Program-made: the position numbers and the translations under genes
Origin: Megaustenia siamemsis
Taxonomy: Eukaryota; Mollusca; Gastropoda; Stylommatophora; Ariophantidae
DNA: 64,000 nt
Assembly: GCA_032433765.1 (NCBI GenBank)
Contig: JAVIAB010000051.1
Coordinates: 80,374,244-80,438,243 of the forward strand
Direction of reading: 5' to 3'
Notes under the pieces: generated by a model
Told to the model about the DNA's origin: nothing
Database searches by the model: none
The model's input: only the letters and a program-made list of their open reading frames with translations
Shown: positions 20,846-32,097 of the stretch, piece by piece
Position numbering within the stretch: the first letter of the stretch is position 1
Layout: each line of letters opens with the position of its first letter

Positions 20846-21440
20846 CAAGTTCACGGGCCTGCTGGCGTAGATGATCATGTTTCTCCACAACTTTCGATCT
20901 CGACAGTTATTTATCATTTCTGCTGTTGACCTTCTGCCAAGCTTTTTGACTTCTCATAAGCTGTCTGGTAACTTTTCTCTTTGATTCCCTCTATCTCTTC
21001 GTCCCTCAATTTTCCCAGTTGTTACAATATACTCAAGCTGATCTCTTTACATGGCCAAAAATTATGATTGTTTCTTCCTAATATTGGAAATTAGCTCTCT
21101 TTTTGCTTTGACCTCTTTCAGAACGTTTTCATTACTCTTCTTAGCTGTCAATTGTATTCTCAACATTCTTCTGTAAAACCACGTTTCTACAGACTCCAGT
21201 CATTTTCTTGTCTGTTGTCCTATTGTCCATGATTCACTTCCATTTGTTAAGACTGACTCTTCATAATATTTAAGAACTCGTTTTCTTGTTTCTATTGTCA
21301 AAAATGGATTGCATAATATCTTCCTCATTTTTTGGAAACTGCTTTTGCCTGAGCCATTCTGCATCTCACCCCTGTTGTACATCTTCCGTCTGAGGTTAAC
21401 AAAGTTCCCAAATATTTAAATTCATTTACCTGTTTTAATA
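20846..21440 (-). pseudogene. RTE-like 3' end, family C
   Basis: Minus strand. 3' tail CATCATCATCAAG at about 20,838-20,851, then the C-terminal codons, the thumb (ESWTIGQQTRK, about 21,200-21,240) and the beginning at a LVNEF-like segment near 21,430. Many frameshifts and stops. Closely related to the copies at 25.1, 36.0, 37.4, 49.6, 54.9 and 57.5 kb. Confidence 0.8.
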
Positions 21441-21600
21441 TAATTTGTTACAAATTATTAACTAATGTCCGCTTAGCATAAAGGAATACATAATAATATT
21501 TAGAATCTGCGTTGGCCTTAACAGATGACAGCACCATCTTATGAACATTTTGGATAATCTTCTTCTTCAGTGGTCAGTTTCTTATGCCCAGCAGATAATT
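21441..21600. other. Unassigned
   Basis: Nothing recognised. Confidence 0.3.
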
Positions 21601-21601
21601 C

Positions 21602-21750
21602 AGGGTGTTTATAAAGTCACTGTGCAGTGAAAATAATTGTGAAATTACTGGAAATTGTAACGTATACCATGACGTAAATTTCATCAATCGGTGACGTTAA
21701 TTTCAAAAATATTGTTCTAAGTCATTGCACAACGACTTTATAAACACCCT
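21602..21750. mobile_element. MITE-like 149-bp element with terminal inverted repeats
   Basis: It begins AGGGTGTTTATAAAGTC and ends with the exact reverse complement of that 17-mer; similarity continues through TGTGCA to about 24 bp on each side. There is no ORF. No convincing target duplication is seen, so the superfamily is open. Only one copy in the window. Confidence 0.6.
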
Positions 21751-22869
21751 ACACAAAGAGTTGACCAATTAAGTCCTCATGACATCATAGCAAGCTCCCG
21801 ATAATTTATTTTCCCACATGTTTTTCTTGGGGTCGGGCTTAAGGTTGTTAAGTATTTGCTCCATTGACCTCTTTGTAGAATATGTTCTGGGGTTTGCGAC
21901 CGAGTATGAGAATCTTATTGCAGGCCACTTTCAGTCCCTGATGGAATGGAGAGAGGGTACCCGCCGGGCGTTTAGTCTACAGTGTACCGCTGAAGTCGGA
22001 AGTAGTTTTTTTTTTTTCCTCTTTTTAATTTTCAATTTCAGAATAAATGCTTGAAGAAAGATACTTTTTGTTCTTATTCTACGTGTATTTCTTCATTGTC
22101 TTTTGATGACAGTGTTTACTTTCCAAGCATGACAATATATACAAGTATTACCAGGGATCCAGCAGAACAATAAATCTTGTGTTAAATTGTTCCAATATAC
22201 GGTCAACATAAAAGACTTCTCTACATCCAGATCTGCATGTAAATACTTTCATCATTGAACTGTAGACAAAAATGTCCCCTGTTCGTGCAACCATACTTTG
22301 ATTCGGCGGACACTACATAAGAAGCCTAAAAGATCCAAAAAGTTTAAAAATTTCATAACTGAACTACTAAAGTAACTAAGACGTTTTTAATCTGTATAAA
22401 TTAGGTGTAAATCAATGAACAGAAATATTTATATGATCTCCATCTCTAGAATGTCCGGCCTTTAATTATTTGATTGGTTTGAGCGAAGAACTGTCCACAC
22501 TTATTGTGTTGCTTCCAGAAAGTCCATTGAGCAACAAGAAGGAAGTCCCTAACAAATGTAAACAACTATTAAAAAAAAAAAAACATCTTTACATAATTTT
22601 ACTGGGGTCTGCCGGAGGGACTTATAGGGCTGGTGAATAAAGACTTGTCCAGTGCAGTCTCCACGAGGTATTTGGTTCGGAATATTTTTGCACTAAGAAT
22701 AATGATTAATATTATACTTTCTGGCCGCTTATCATGGACAAAACACAAGCAAAAAATATACTTTGTTAAACTGTTTACGAGATAAACAACCAATTGAACT
22801 AGGTGCATTTATTAGAAAAAAAATTCTTGACATTACATTGCTTTACTTCGCTTTATTTTACTTTACTCT
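21751..22869. other. Unassigned
   Basis: AT-rich. A 78-codon plus frame (21,818-22,054) and a 69-codon minus frame (22,599-22,808) match no family I know. Confidence 0.35.
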
Positions 22870-22878
22870 ATCTCTATT

Positions 22879-23148
22879 AGGAACCGCGATAGCTCAGTGG
22901 TTAGTGAACTGGACTACAACGGACAAAAGGTAGGTTCAATCCCAACCGACGGGTTCCGGGTTCACCCAGCCTTTAATAGGTACCGGTTTTTTTCTGGGAA
23001 AGTAAAACAGCACGGGCGTAATATCGACCACATTACCCCAAAAATCATGTGCCGAAGGTCTATAAAATATATGGTCACTAACACCATATTCCCTATACGC
23101 CACTTGGCGTGACGGGGGTACTTTACTTTTTTTTTTTTAATTTTAAAA
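22879..23148 (+). mobile_element. tRNA-derived SINE (family 1), full-length, copy 1
   Basis: The head has a pol III box A (TAGCTCAGTGGTTAGTG) and a box B (GGTTCAATCCC), then CCGGGTTCACCCAGCC, a body with GTAAAACAGCACGGGCG and ACACCATATTCCCTATACGCC, and a tail ACTTTACTTTTTTT. A 9-bp target duplication ATCTCTATT lies at 22,870-22,878 and 23,149-23,157. SINEs rely on a partner LINE; the CTTTA-type tail differs from the GATGAT tails of the RTE copies here. Confidence 0.88.
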
Positions 23149-23194
23149 ATCTCTATTGCTTTTCTTCATCGATGATAAATAAAGAATGCGGGTA

Positions 23195-23480
23195 AATACT
23201 GTTATTTTGTCTTCTTTTCTTTATTCATTTGCCTTTCAGCTCTTCTGTTGGCCTCTGATGCTGTCATGTTTTCTAATATTTTTAATATTCAATTAATCCA
23301 TCTTTTTTATGGTTGATCCTTGAGTCTGGTGTTCTCGCAACTATTATTAAAGGTTCGTTGTGTTGTGTTTTAGTCTTTCTACCCTATCACGGGATCAAAC
23401 AATCGTACCTGTTGTTTCTTTATATATTCTGTAGATGAAATTAGTCCTACCTTTTTTCTCAGTTCTTCATTTCTGTTACT
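23195..23480 (-). pseudogene. RTE-like C-terminal fragment, family D
   Basis: Degenerate minus-strand match to the longer family D copy at 58,855-59,395: shared CTTTCAGC start, TCTGGTGTTCTCGCAAC, GTTGTGTTTTAGTC and the CTCAGTTCTTCATTTCTG end. No open frame of note. Confidence 0.6.
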
Positions 23481-23812
23481 GTATCAATGAGAAAATATCA
23501 CACAATGAATATCACATGATAGACGCTAACAAAGATTAAACGAACGTGACAGAAATAAATAACAAAATCATTAGTCACAATTGATGGCTTTAAAAAAATA
23601 TGGTGATTGGAAAGACAAGAAGCAAATACAGCTTTTCTGTCTGTGTATGACTGTTTCGCCAGCTTCATGTTATATCCGTAAAGTTTTGTTATTTGGCGAT
23701 AAGGAATACTCGTTCGGGAAAGCTGTCCAGTCACAGGAGATCACTTTCTTTGAACGCATTCACAGTTGCGAATAAGCGTGTTATAAGAAGAGTAACAAGA
23801 AGACAGAACGAA

Positions 23813-23813
<1 letters not shown>
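23481..23813. other. Unassigned
   Basis: No supported feature. Short frames only. Confidence 0.35.

Positions 23814-23872
<59 letters not shown>
23814..23872. repeat. (GA)n microsatellite
   Basis: About 58 bp of GAGAGA. Confidence 0.95.
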
Positions 23873-23873
<1 letters not shown>

Positions 23874-24002
23874 GGGCGGAAGGAGAGCGTAACACGCGTA
23901 GTAAAATTTGGAGAGCTTACAGCTTACTATCAGCAAGGGAAATTGAACACATGAAGTGAAGTTAAAAATAAATTATAGTGGAATAGAAGAGTATAGTTAT
24001 TT

Positions 24003-24178
24003 TTGCTTTCTTTCACTACAGACATTATAGTGAAAGAAAGCAAAAAATAAAGGACTCAGCCTTAATAACAAAAAGACAGAAGTAATGGTAACAACAAAGA
24101 AAAAGACACCACCTCAATGCAAAATAAAGAAAAGCGGAACAATATTAAAAGAGGTAAATAAATTTAAATATTTAGGAA
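24003..24178 (+). pseudogene. RTE family C, 5' portion of an interrupted copy
   Basis: Encodes a diverged IVKESKK.KGLSLN.KKTEVMV segment and then KFKYLG, stopping at 24,178. The continuation (TSDGRCTTKV) resumes at about 25,103 after a 0.9-kb insertion. Confidence 0.75.
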
Positions 24179-25059
24179 GTGTGCGTGCATGTCTGTGTTA
24201 GTCATATCTCATATCTTTGTGTGTATGTCTATGTTAGTCACATCTCATATTTTTGTTTGCATGTCTATGTTAGTCACATCTCATACCTTTGTGTGTGCAT
24301 ATCTATGTTAGCCATGTCTTATATATTTGTGTGTATGTCCATGCTAGTCACATCTCCTACCTTAATGTGTGTCTGTCTATGTTAGTCATGTCTCATATCT
24401 TTGTGTGTGCTTGTCTATGTTAGTCACATCTCCTATCTTTGTGAGTGCATGTTTATGTTAGTCATGTCTCATATCTTTGTTTGTGCATGACTGTGTTTAG
24501 TCATATCTCATATCTTAGTGTGTGTATCTGTGTTAGTTATATCTCATATTTTAGAGTGTGTCTGTGTTAGTCACATCTCATATCTTAGTGTGTGTGTGTG
24601 TGTCTGTGTTAGTCATATCTCATATCATGGTGTGTGTCAGTGTTAGTCATGCCTCATATCGTTGTGTGCATGTCAGTGTTAGTCACATCTCATATCTTTG
24701 TGTGTGCATGCCTGTGTTAGTCACCTCTAGTGACTCGGGCAGATGGTGCTCGTTAACCTGGGAGGGCCGACCATCTAAGGGGAGAATCGCCATACAGAAA
24801 AGACAATTTGGTGCCTTGCAGGAAGATTGGGGACAATCAAAGGCTAAGGAAAGCAAACCTGAATAAAATGCTGGCTGAAATCGGATGCACTGGGCCACTG
24901 GCGCAGAACACAGTGTAACGTTTTAACAGGTACTCAATCAGAGTGGATCTAACAGACTCTAATTATGATGTTCTGTCTGTGGGGTCCATCAATTCACTTA
25001 AACAGACAGCTGTCTTCATGTGAGAATCTGGAATCCGACTCAGATTGAGTCTTGATCGC

Positions 25060-25100
<41 letters not shown>

Positions 25101-25102
25101 CT
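24179..25102 (+). mobile_element. Composite satellite element, copy 1, inserted in an RTE
   Basis: Three parts in order: (i) a 33-36 bp satellite built on TCATATCTCATATCTTTGTG plus TGCATGTCTGTGTTAG (24,180-24,722); (ii) about 330 bp of unique sequence starting GTGACTCGGGCAGATGGTGC (24,727-25,060); (iii) a (GA)n run (25,066-25,099). The same three parts in the same order are found on the minus strand at 59,390-60,990. The unique part has about 95 codons open in the second copy, but here the frame is broken. It splits an RTE family C copy between KFKYLG and TSDGRC. The element class is unknown. Confidence 0.65.
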
Positions 25103-25660
25103 CAGACGGAAGATGTACAACAAAGGTGAAATGCAGAATGGCCCAGGTAAAACCAGCTTTCCAAAGAATGAGAAATATACTATACAATCCATTTTTGACA
25201 ACAGAAAAAAAGAAAACGGGTTCTTAAATGTTATGTAGAGCCAGTCTTAACATATGGATGTGAATCATGAACATTAGGACATCAGACACGAAAATCTCTG
25301 GATTTTGTAGAAATGTGCTTTTACAGAAGAATGTTGAGAATAGCATGGACAGCTAAGAAAAGTAATGAAAACGTTCTGAAAGAGGCCAAAGCAAAAAGAG
25401 AGCTAATTTCCAATATTAGGAAGAAACAATTATAAATTTTTTTGGCCATGTAATGAGACGGGAACAACTGGAATATTTTGTAACAACTGGAACAAATTGA
25501 GGGACGAAGATATAGAGGGAAGCAAAGAGAAAAGACACCAGACAGCTTAAGAGGATGGCTTGGCAGAAGGTCAACAACAGAAATCATAAATAACTGTCGA
25601 GATCGAAAGTTGTAGAGAGACATGATCACCTACGCCACAGGCCCGGTACTTGATGATGAA
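25103..25660 (+). pseudogene. RTE family C, 3' portion of the interrupted copy
   Basis: Starts with CTCAGACGGAAGATGTAC (TSDGRCTT) and runs through the thumb and GHVMRREQLEYFVTT region to the CTTGATGATGA tail at 25,650. Several frameshifts and a stop within ESWT. Confidence 0.8.
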
Positions 25661-26289
25661 AGAAGTAAAATAATAAATAAAGACAGTGAAAAAAGTAGCT
25701 ATATCTTGAATGTTTTCTTAGAGCATTGCTGAAACCATGTATGGAAGTGTTCAAAGAAGGAGCTCAGAACAAACGAGGAATGAGAGAAAATGAAGAGATG
25801 AATGTGTGTTAGCTATCTTGAGCGGAAAGACGATGAGTTAGCACTGCCAGCCATTCTGTAATGATCCTGACTGGGTAGTCCTTCTATTTGGACGAGTACA
25901 GACTTCCCTTCATCTCCTCTAGTAATGTCGATTTTCTTTCAATATCTTTCCACAAACTAACGTCGTTGGCAGTGGTTGCCACGGGCGAAGTTAACGCTAC
26001 TGGGAAGCTAACCCATAATTAGTTGGTTAGGAAAAGGACATGACGTTCGACAGTCACGAGATTTGTGTTTGAAACATTGTTTATCCTACGTTGATATAAT
26101 TTGTTTACTATTATTATCTGATTACCGAAACTATTTAACTTTATATCAAGTCTAATGAATGTCTAGACATTTATTGTTTCATGTTTGAATAAATTTAGTC
26201 TTTCAAAAAATGGTAACTTAAACTGAGAGAAAAAAAATATAAGGTTCTTAGTAAAACTGAGATCGCAAATTAAATTAAATTTGTCTTTT
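25661..26289. other. Unassigned
   Basis: AT-rich; nothing recognised. Confidence 0.35.
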
Positions 26290-26580
26290 TCTTTACTTCC
26301 GTATTCGCCTTTCAGCATCGATGGGATATATAATTTGTGGTCTTTTGCTTCTATGTTGGTCTGTCTCTATTTGTTATGTTTCATAGTGTTTCTAACATTC
26401 CATTAATTCATCTTTTTCACTGGTCGATCGTTGTGTCTGGTGTTATCGTAGGGTTTATTGAAAGCTCACTAGGTTGTGTTTTGACCTTTCTTCTCATGTA
26501 TGCAAACTATTTTATCTGTTTCTTTATGTATTCAATTGCAGGAATTATTCCTATTTTTTTAATATTCAGCTACGTTCAAT
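26290..26580 (-). pseudogene. RTE-like C-terminal fragment, family D
   Basis: Minus-strand match to 58,855-59,395: shared GATATATAATTTGTGGTCTTTTG-type start, TTCATAGTGTTTCTAACATTCC and TGTCTGGTGTTATCG segments. The 81-codon plus frame across it is a shadow. Confidence 0.65.
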
Positions 26581-27736
26581 AATGAATTGAAAAGTTAAAA
26601 AAAAAAACTTCCACAATAAAAGTAAGGAACGAAAAAGACAACGGTACTGGTTGGACTTAATATTGAGACATAACATTAAAAAAAAAAAAAGGAATTTACA
26701 CGAAAAAGGGTCTTGAAAAATAGTATAACACGACTGCTAAATGCTGATAGTTTAGTTGTCTTGGTAATTTTCTAAATTCAGAAATATGACCCTAACTATT
26801 TCTTCTTTGATACTATCATTGATAAGTTAACGTTTATTAGAATAGCTGTTGCATAAATATATTATTTTAATAGCTGTTTTTGCTAACAAATATCATTTTG
26901 TTACACCAGAAGGTGTCACATTAGGGATTTTCTGAAATATTTCTTTTTCATGAATATGAATGTACTAAAATAATAGCTCAAACACTAATTCAGCAAAGGA
27001 ACTCATAACTTTGTGTGATCACATGATTTAGAACCACTTCCATGCAATATTAAATGCAAGAATAAACGGAATGTAGTAGAGACACAGAACATCTTCACCC
27101 ATAATTGCTGTAAATAAATTGCTAGCTTTATAACTATAGCGTTACTTTGTGAGTTAAGGAAGTCGTTGTTTGGGATAGACATAAGGAGAACAAAATTGGA
27201 AAGATATATACAACTCGTGTAAGTGACGTCAAATACGAGGAGATAACCGAAAGCGGAGAGGGGGGGGGAGATATGTAATAACTTTGCTGGATTCATGCCA
27301 TCAATGAGAAGCAGTACATTTATCCATGGACAGCTGTCTCTAATAACGTCAAAATCTCTCTACAATCCGTGCTTTCGCGTAAAACAAATTGTGTATCAAC
27401 TTCTAAATAATGCAATGGGTCTATATGACAAGACGAAGGAGAGAACATTTACATAACTACTTTAGCTTCAGATTAACCCGCCTGCTAGCTCATCTGTTGT
27501 CAGTACATTCTTTGTATGGAACATGGTCTCTTTTGTTTGTTTATCTTTGTGTAAGTTAGTAAGTCATAATTAGAAATACAATTTATTTAGAAAAGTGAGA
27601 TTGAATTATGTTAGGTAATTACCCATTTCAGGACAGATAACCTCTGCCCAAACCAACGAAATAAATTCCCACTTTTACAATTATATAATTAGGAACTTGA
27701 TTTTATCGGGACTTCAGTAATCCGGACTATAAATTT
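26581..27736. other. Unassigned AT-rich segment
   Basis: Several A-runs and a G9 run (27,261-27,269). The 97-codon minus frame 27,003-27,296 resembles nothing I know. Confidence 0.35.
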
Positions 27737-27944
27737 ATAATACAGTAAGTAAAAAAAAAATAAAGTGCCCCCGTCACGTCAAGTGGCGAATAGGGAATAT
27801 GGTGTTAGTGACCATACATTTTACAGACCTTCTGAACATGATGTTTGACATTTTACAGACCTTCTGAACATGATGTTTGGGGTAATGTGGTCTATATTAC
27901 GCCCGTGCCGCTTTACTTTCTCAGAAAAAAATCCGGTACTTATT
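27737..27944 (-). mobile_element. tRNA-SINE family 1, copy 2, 3' half (split by the 5.8-kb element)
   Basis: Minus orientation: tail, ACGTCAAGTGGCGAATAGGG and the body up to AATCCGGTACTTATT. Its tRNA head is at 33,795-33,889, across the inserted element. Target duplication ATAATACAGTAA (27,737-27,748) pairs with ATAATATAGTAA (33,890-33,901). A 33-bp internal duplication (TTTTACAGACCTTCTGAACA) is present. Confidence 0.85.
27939..27944. repeat. 6-bp target-site duplication, left (CTTATT)
   Basis: Pairs with CTCATT at 33,789-33,794 (one transition). An empty SINE reads one copy (CCCATT) at this point, so the duplication is real. Confidence 0.75.
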
Positions 27945-29609
27945 AGTAGTGAGTACCAGCATTAGGACCGTGTTTTTGTCGTCAACGGCAGAAATTTTTC
28001 TGCCGCCGGGTCGTTTTTTTCTTATATGAGAGTATACCCCATTTGCCGCTCGCTACCACCGCTCTACCGCCCGGAGTTGACCGTGACCTCTCGTATTAGA
28101 ATTTTGACCTCGCGTGTCGGTGACCCCGGAAGTGACCTGTTTAGGTTGTAAGGTGACCTGTTTAGGTTGACTTTGGAGTTCTTTATGTTCTTGATGACAT
28201 CTCGTTGACCTCTCGTGATGTCTTGTGATATCTCATCGTGGCAGGGACTCATGAAAGGGGGGCGTGAAATGTGTCGACGGGGTTACATAACTTTGTACTT
28301 TCTTTCAAAACAGACTAATTTAAAGCAACTTTTAATGTATACCTAAAATTTCTTTGCATCTAATGATAACATCTTACTCAGTGCTTGGCCAACTAGTAGC
28401 GACGGGCTCGCTAATGCGTTTAATACGTGGAATCATCAGCAGCATGAAATTTATTACTGCCCAAATTGACCGCTTGTCCGTAACACGGATACCGGCGAGT
28501 TAATGGCTTTAGCAGTTGGCCGCCAAACCGTAACCAACACCTACAGAAACACACGCGGGCCGCGTTAATGACTTTAGCAGGTACACCGTCAAAGACCCCG
28601 TTTCCCTGTGAAATTTTTTCGCTTGAGTAACTTAAACCAGTCTAGTCGTCTACATGAGCTACGCTAAGGAGTTTAACACCTGAACGGCAGAAGGACATTA
28701 AAGGATAAATTGAACGCTTGCCCAAGAAACTGACCGCTGGGGCGCGTTAATGAGTTTATCAGCTGTCTACTGTTTTGGCGTTGTTTTAGAGAGACGAAAA
28801 AGTAATGGACTATTATATTCTTTTAGTGAGCTTATGTCAGAGGCGTAACTTTCATGAGTAGTAGTAGTATTTTATATTAGTGTTGTTTTGACAGGGGGAC
28901 GTAAGTAGCTTTCATGCGGAGTAGATTTGGGATTTGGCCTGTACTAGAATTCCATCCTTTCTTCCATTGTAACTTGCAGTTGAAGTAGTAATAGTAGTTG
29001 TAGTAGTAGTAGTTGTAATAGTTGTAGTAGTAGATATTGTTGTTGTAGTAGTAGTAGTAGTAGTAGTTGTAGTTGTAGTAGTTGTAGTACTAGTGGAAGT
29101 TGTAGTGGTAGTTGTAGAACTAGAATGACTTTCATTTAGAAGAGTTATGACAGAGTCTTAACTTTCATGAGTAGTAGAATTAGGTGTTGTAGTGTACTAA
29201 AATTTCACGGAAGTGAACGACTTTACATCTGATCCATCTAGTGACCACGGTCGTCTTCCTTCCTTGTAGCCATGGTTGGTAACACCTACGTTTAGTGGGG
29301 CTTATGACAGGGGCGTGACTTTTTCGCGTGTAGTAGAGATATGACAGATGCTTATAGTTATTTGTATTCATGACAACTTTATTGTAGACCTAAAATTTCT
29401 TTGAATCTAATGGTAACACACAACTTACTCACCGCTTGACCAACTAATGACCAAGGTCGTACTAATGAGTTTAACAGCTGATCGGTAATGAAATTTCATG
29501 GGCGTAATCTACTTGAAGGGTTCTGCGATTAACTTTTTGGACTTTGTGACTAAGTATTTTGCTGAATTGAACAGCTGAATAGTAGAATGGAATTTATGTG
29601 GAAATACAC
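27945..29609. repeat. Left terminal inverted repeat (about 1.67 kb)
   Basis: Pairs with 32,098-33,788 in reverse complement along its whole length, with substitutions and small indels. It includes a (TAG)n stretch (about 28,975-29,110) and several copies of a CTAAAGNCATTAACGCGCC-like module. The inner boundary is GGAAATACAC at 29,609. Confidence 0.9.
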
Positions 29610-30765
29610 ATAAATCATACATCGTGACACACTAATTTTAGGTTTTGAGTTCAACTTTTTGCTTATCAGACGAAATTTAGAGTTTGGGATAAGTTTTTGA
29701 GTAAGTATCTAAGATTTTTTGTTGTTGTGGTTTTGAGTCTAACAATTATGACTTTGGGACTGAATTTTTAGCGTTCATGTTCAACTTTTCGATTATGAGA
29801 GAGTTATGGGCTGTTTTTTAGTATGCATCTAAGCTTTTTTTGGTGGGCTTGAGTCTAACTATTGTCTCTCTTGGACTAATTTTTGGGCTTTGTGATTAAC
29901 TTTACTGACCTACAATGATCACATTTAATGTTACCTGTCATTCGTTAAAGTGAGAAACATTGGTATTGAAGCCTTCAGAGGTCAAATCGATGTCATGGAA
30001 CTCCTCTGGTATTGTATCAGGGGTCAAAGCGAGCTCAAGTAACCCACCACCCCGCATTACTCTCCACCACCGCTGACCCGACGGCCACTACATATGCTTC
30101 GGCTAATGATGACATTTTACCACCATCCCTAGTTCTGGACCCCACCGATTACTCGACAGACGCCCCAGTGGTTACACATGCATTAACCCGCTTCTCTGAT
30201 TGGTTAATCTGGATGCCCGTCATTTCTTTGCCCCGCCTCCCATACTAATGCTCTTCTCTGATTGGTTAATCCAGATGTCAGTCATGTATTTGCTTCGCCT
30301 CCCATAGTAATACTCTTCTCTGATTGGTTAATTCAGATGTATGTCATAGCCACTCTCTGATTGGATAATTCATTCATTTGTTACTAGGTTATAATTAAAT
30401 CAGTCTCATGGGAGCTTTTATGTTATAAGTTTGGTTGATTCAAGGAAGCTTATTTTCATACTAGTGTTCTTTCTAGAAGATTGAGACTATATTTAACATT
30501 GTAAGTTGGAATATTTTTGTTTTCAGTTAAAGATCGTATGTTAAGGCTTATCGATAAAAGATAAACGGTTATTCAATTTTATTGATATTAACATGTTTAA
30601 AGTGGTTATATGTTTTTTTTTAAAATATATTATTCCTTCTTTTTCATATTTATTTCTTACTGGTTGTATAAAAGTAGGTATTTTAAGTCTTGATGGTTAA
30701 TTTTCTTAATTTATTTAAACTAGATATGTTAAATATGGTTGACAAAAGGGTTATTTGTTTTTTCT
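29610..30765. other. Interior of the long-TIR element, non-coding part
   Basis: It contains three to four diverged copies of a roughly 70-bp unit with TTCTCTGATTGGTTAAT (30,195-30,370). A 78-codon frame at 30,012-30,248 is not recognised. Confidence 0.5.
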
Positions 30766-30960
30766 ACAGATGGTTTCTCACAATGAGATATCTTCTGATG
30801 AACACGAGTGTCGATTGTGCCCAAATAAGTTTAAATGGCGTGGCGGTTTGTTGGAGCACACTCGTGGTGTGCATCTCCTTATTCGACACATTTGTGACAT
30901 TTGAGCACACGTATACGATTCGTGATTTTTTAGCCAAACATAGGAGACTAAAACACTCAG
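30766..30960 (+). pseudogene. Broken C2H2 zinc-finger exon
   Basis: After a pyrimidine tract ending TTTTTCTACAG (a 3' splice-site look) the frame from 30,770 reads to HECRLCPNKFKWRGG and LLEHTRGVH, a proper C-x2-C-x12-H-x4-H finger. A second finger starts HICDI and stops at a TGA (30,902-30,904) exactly where its second Cys should be. Zinc-finger or DNA-binding ORFs occur in large DNA transposons, but this is only a remnant. Confidence 0.55.
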
Positions 30961-30983
30961 CGATGGTATCAACTTTGAGCTTG

Positions 30984-31262
30984 CCTCGTCGACTTATGAC
31001 CTTCCCCTCTGAGTATTCTGAGTTTCCCTCGTAGACTTATGACCTTCCCCTTTGAGTCTTCTGAGCTTCCCTCGTAGACTTATGGCCTTCCCCTCTGAGT
31101 CTTCTGAGTTTCCCTCGTAGACTTATGACCTTCCCCTATGAGTCTTCAGAGCTTACCTCGTAGACTTATGGCCTTCCCCTCTGAGTCTTCAGGGCTTCCC
31201 TCGTAGACTTATGGCCTTCCCTTCTACTTCTTCTGAGCTTCCCTCGTCGACTTATGGCCTTC
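30984..31262. repeat. Minisatellite, 43-bp unit
   Basis: About 6.5 copies of TCGTAGACTTATGACCTTCC followed by CCTCTGAGTCTTCTGAGCTTCCC. Confidence 0.9.
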
Positions 31263-31379
31263 CCCTCATGATCGCCTACGTGTGTCGTCCTGACAGAAAG
31301 ACTTGCCAGGGTATACTCGCTTGGAGCGATGACTAGTCCCTGGAACAAAAGGATAAATAGCTTCTGGTCGATGCTGATA

Positions 31380-31565
31380 ACTAGCATGACCTTCAAGGCG
31401 ACTAAACCCTTGCCAGACACCTCATCAGCTCCCATTCGAATGTGGATGGGAATTCGCGTTTCTGTTCAAGGTGACAAGTAAGTACCCGGACAACTATTTT
31501 CTCCAGTAGCTTGCTAATAGTGTTCTGCATTATGATGATTATGTATGCAATGCTCTGAGAATGGT
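31380..31565 (-). pseudogene. Scrap of a non-LTR reverse transcriptase
   Basis: Minus strand reads NTISKLLEKIVVRVLTCHLE, which fits the conserved ISKLLEKIV..RL..HLE block at the start of non-LTR reverse transcriptase domains. The frame ends at a stop about 25 codons later. Probably an old insertion inside the element. Confidence 0.45.
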
Positions 31566-32097
31566 CCTTGTTTGATTTTGGTAGTGGTAGTTAGTAGCTG
31601 TGTAGTCATGCATGCTATGATGAAGGCGTCATAATGTACCTAGTGAATTTTCTGTTTTTCAGCGTTTTTCTTACAGAAAACATCCGCCAAGCTTCCTCAA
31701 CTTCAACACTTGGTTGTCTGGCTTCTATTTCCGCCTTTCTCAATTACGAAGACACATGAATAGTAGTAACTTTCGTGGAATCCTAGTACATGCCACTTGC
31801 AAACCGATGCGCATGTAGAATACGCCAGTGCCAGGTCTATGACACTATCAGTGTCCCTTGTTCGAGTAGTCATTCAGGCTGTCCTTCCATCATTCAAGCT
31901 CCCTAAATTCGATCGATACCAGGGTGTGTTCTGTAGGTCTTCTCCCCCTTTGATGATTATGACGTTACCCCTGGCCTTCCCACGGAACTTTTTTCCCTCA
32001 CCTTTTCCTGTTTTTCTACTTTAATACTGAATACTTCTTGTTGAAATTGTTGATGTTTTTTCGTTGAAACTCGATGATGCGGATGGTCTAGACTACG
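31566..32097. other. Interior of the long-TIR element, unassigned part
   Basis: No supported ORF or repeat. A 75-codon frame (31,797-32,024) is not recognised. Confidence 0.35.

Noticed and set aside
22882..22970. Functional tRNA gene
   Set aside because: Followed by a SINE body and tail with target duplications; repeated with the same body elsewhere; stem pairing is poor.
24735..25030. Coding gene in the unique block of composite copy 1
   Set aside because: The frame is broken here and only open in copy 2.
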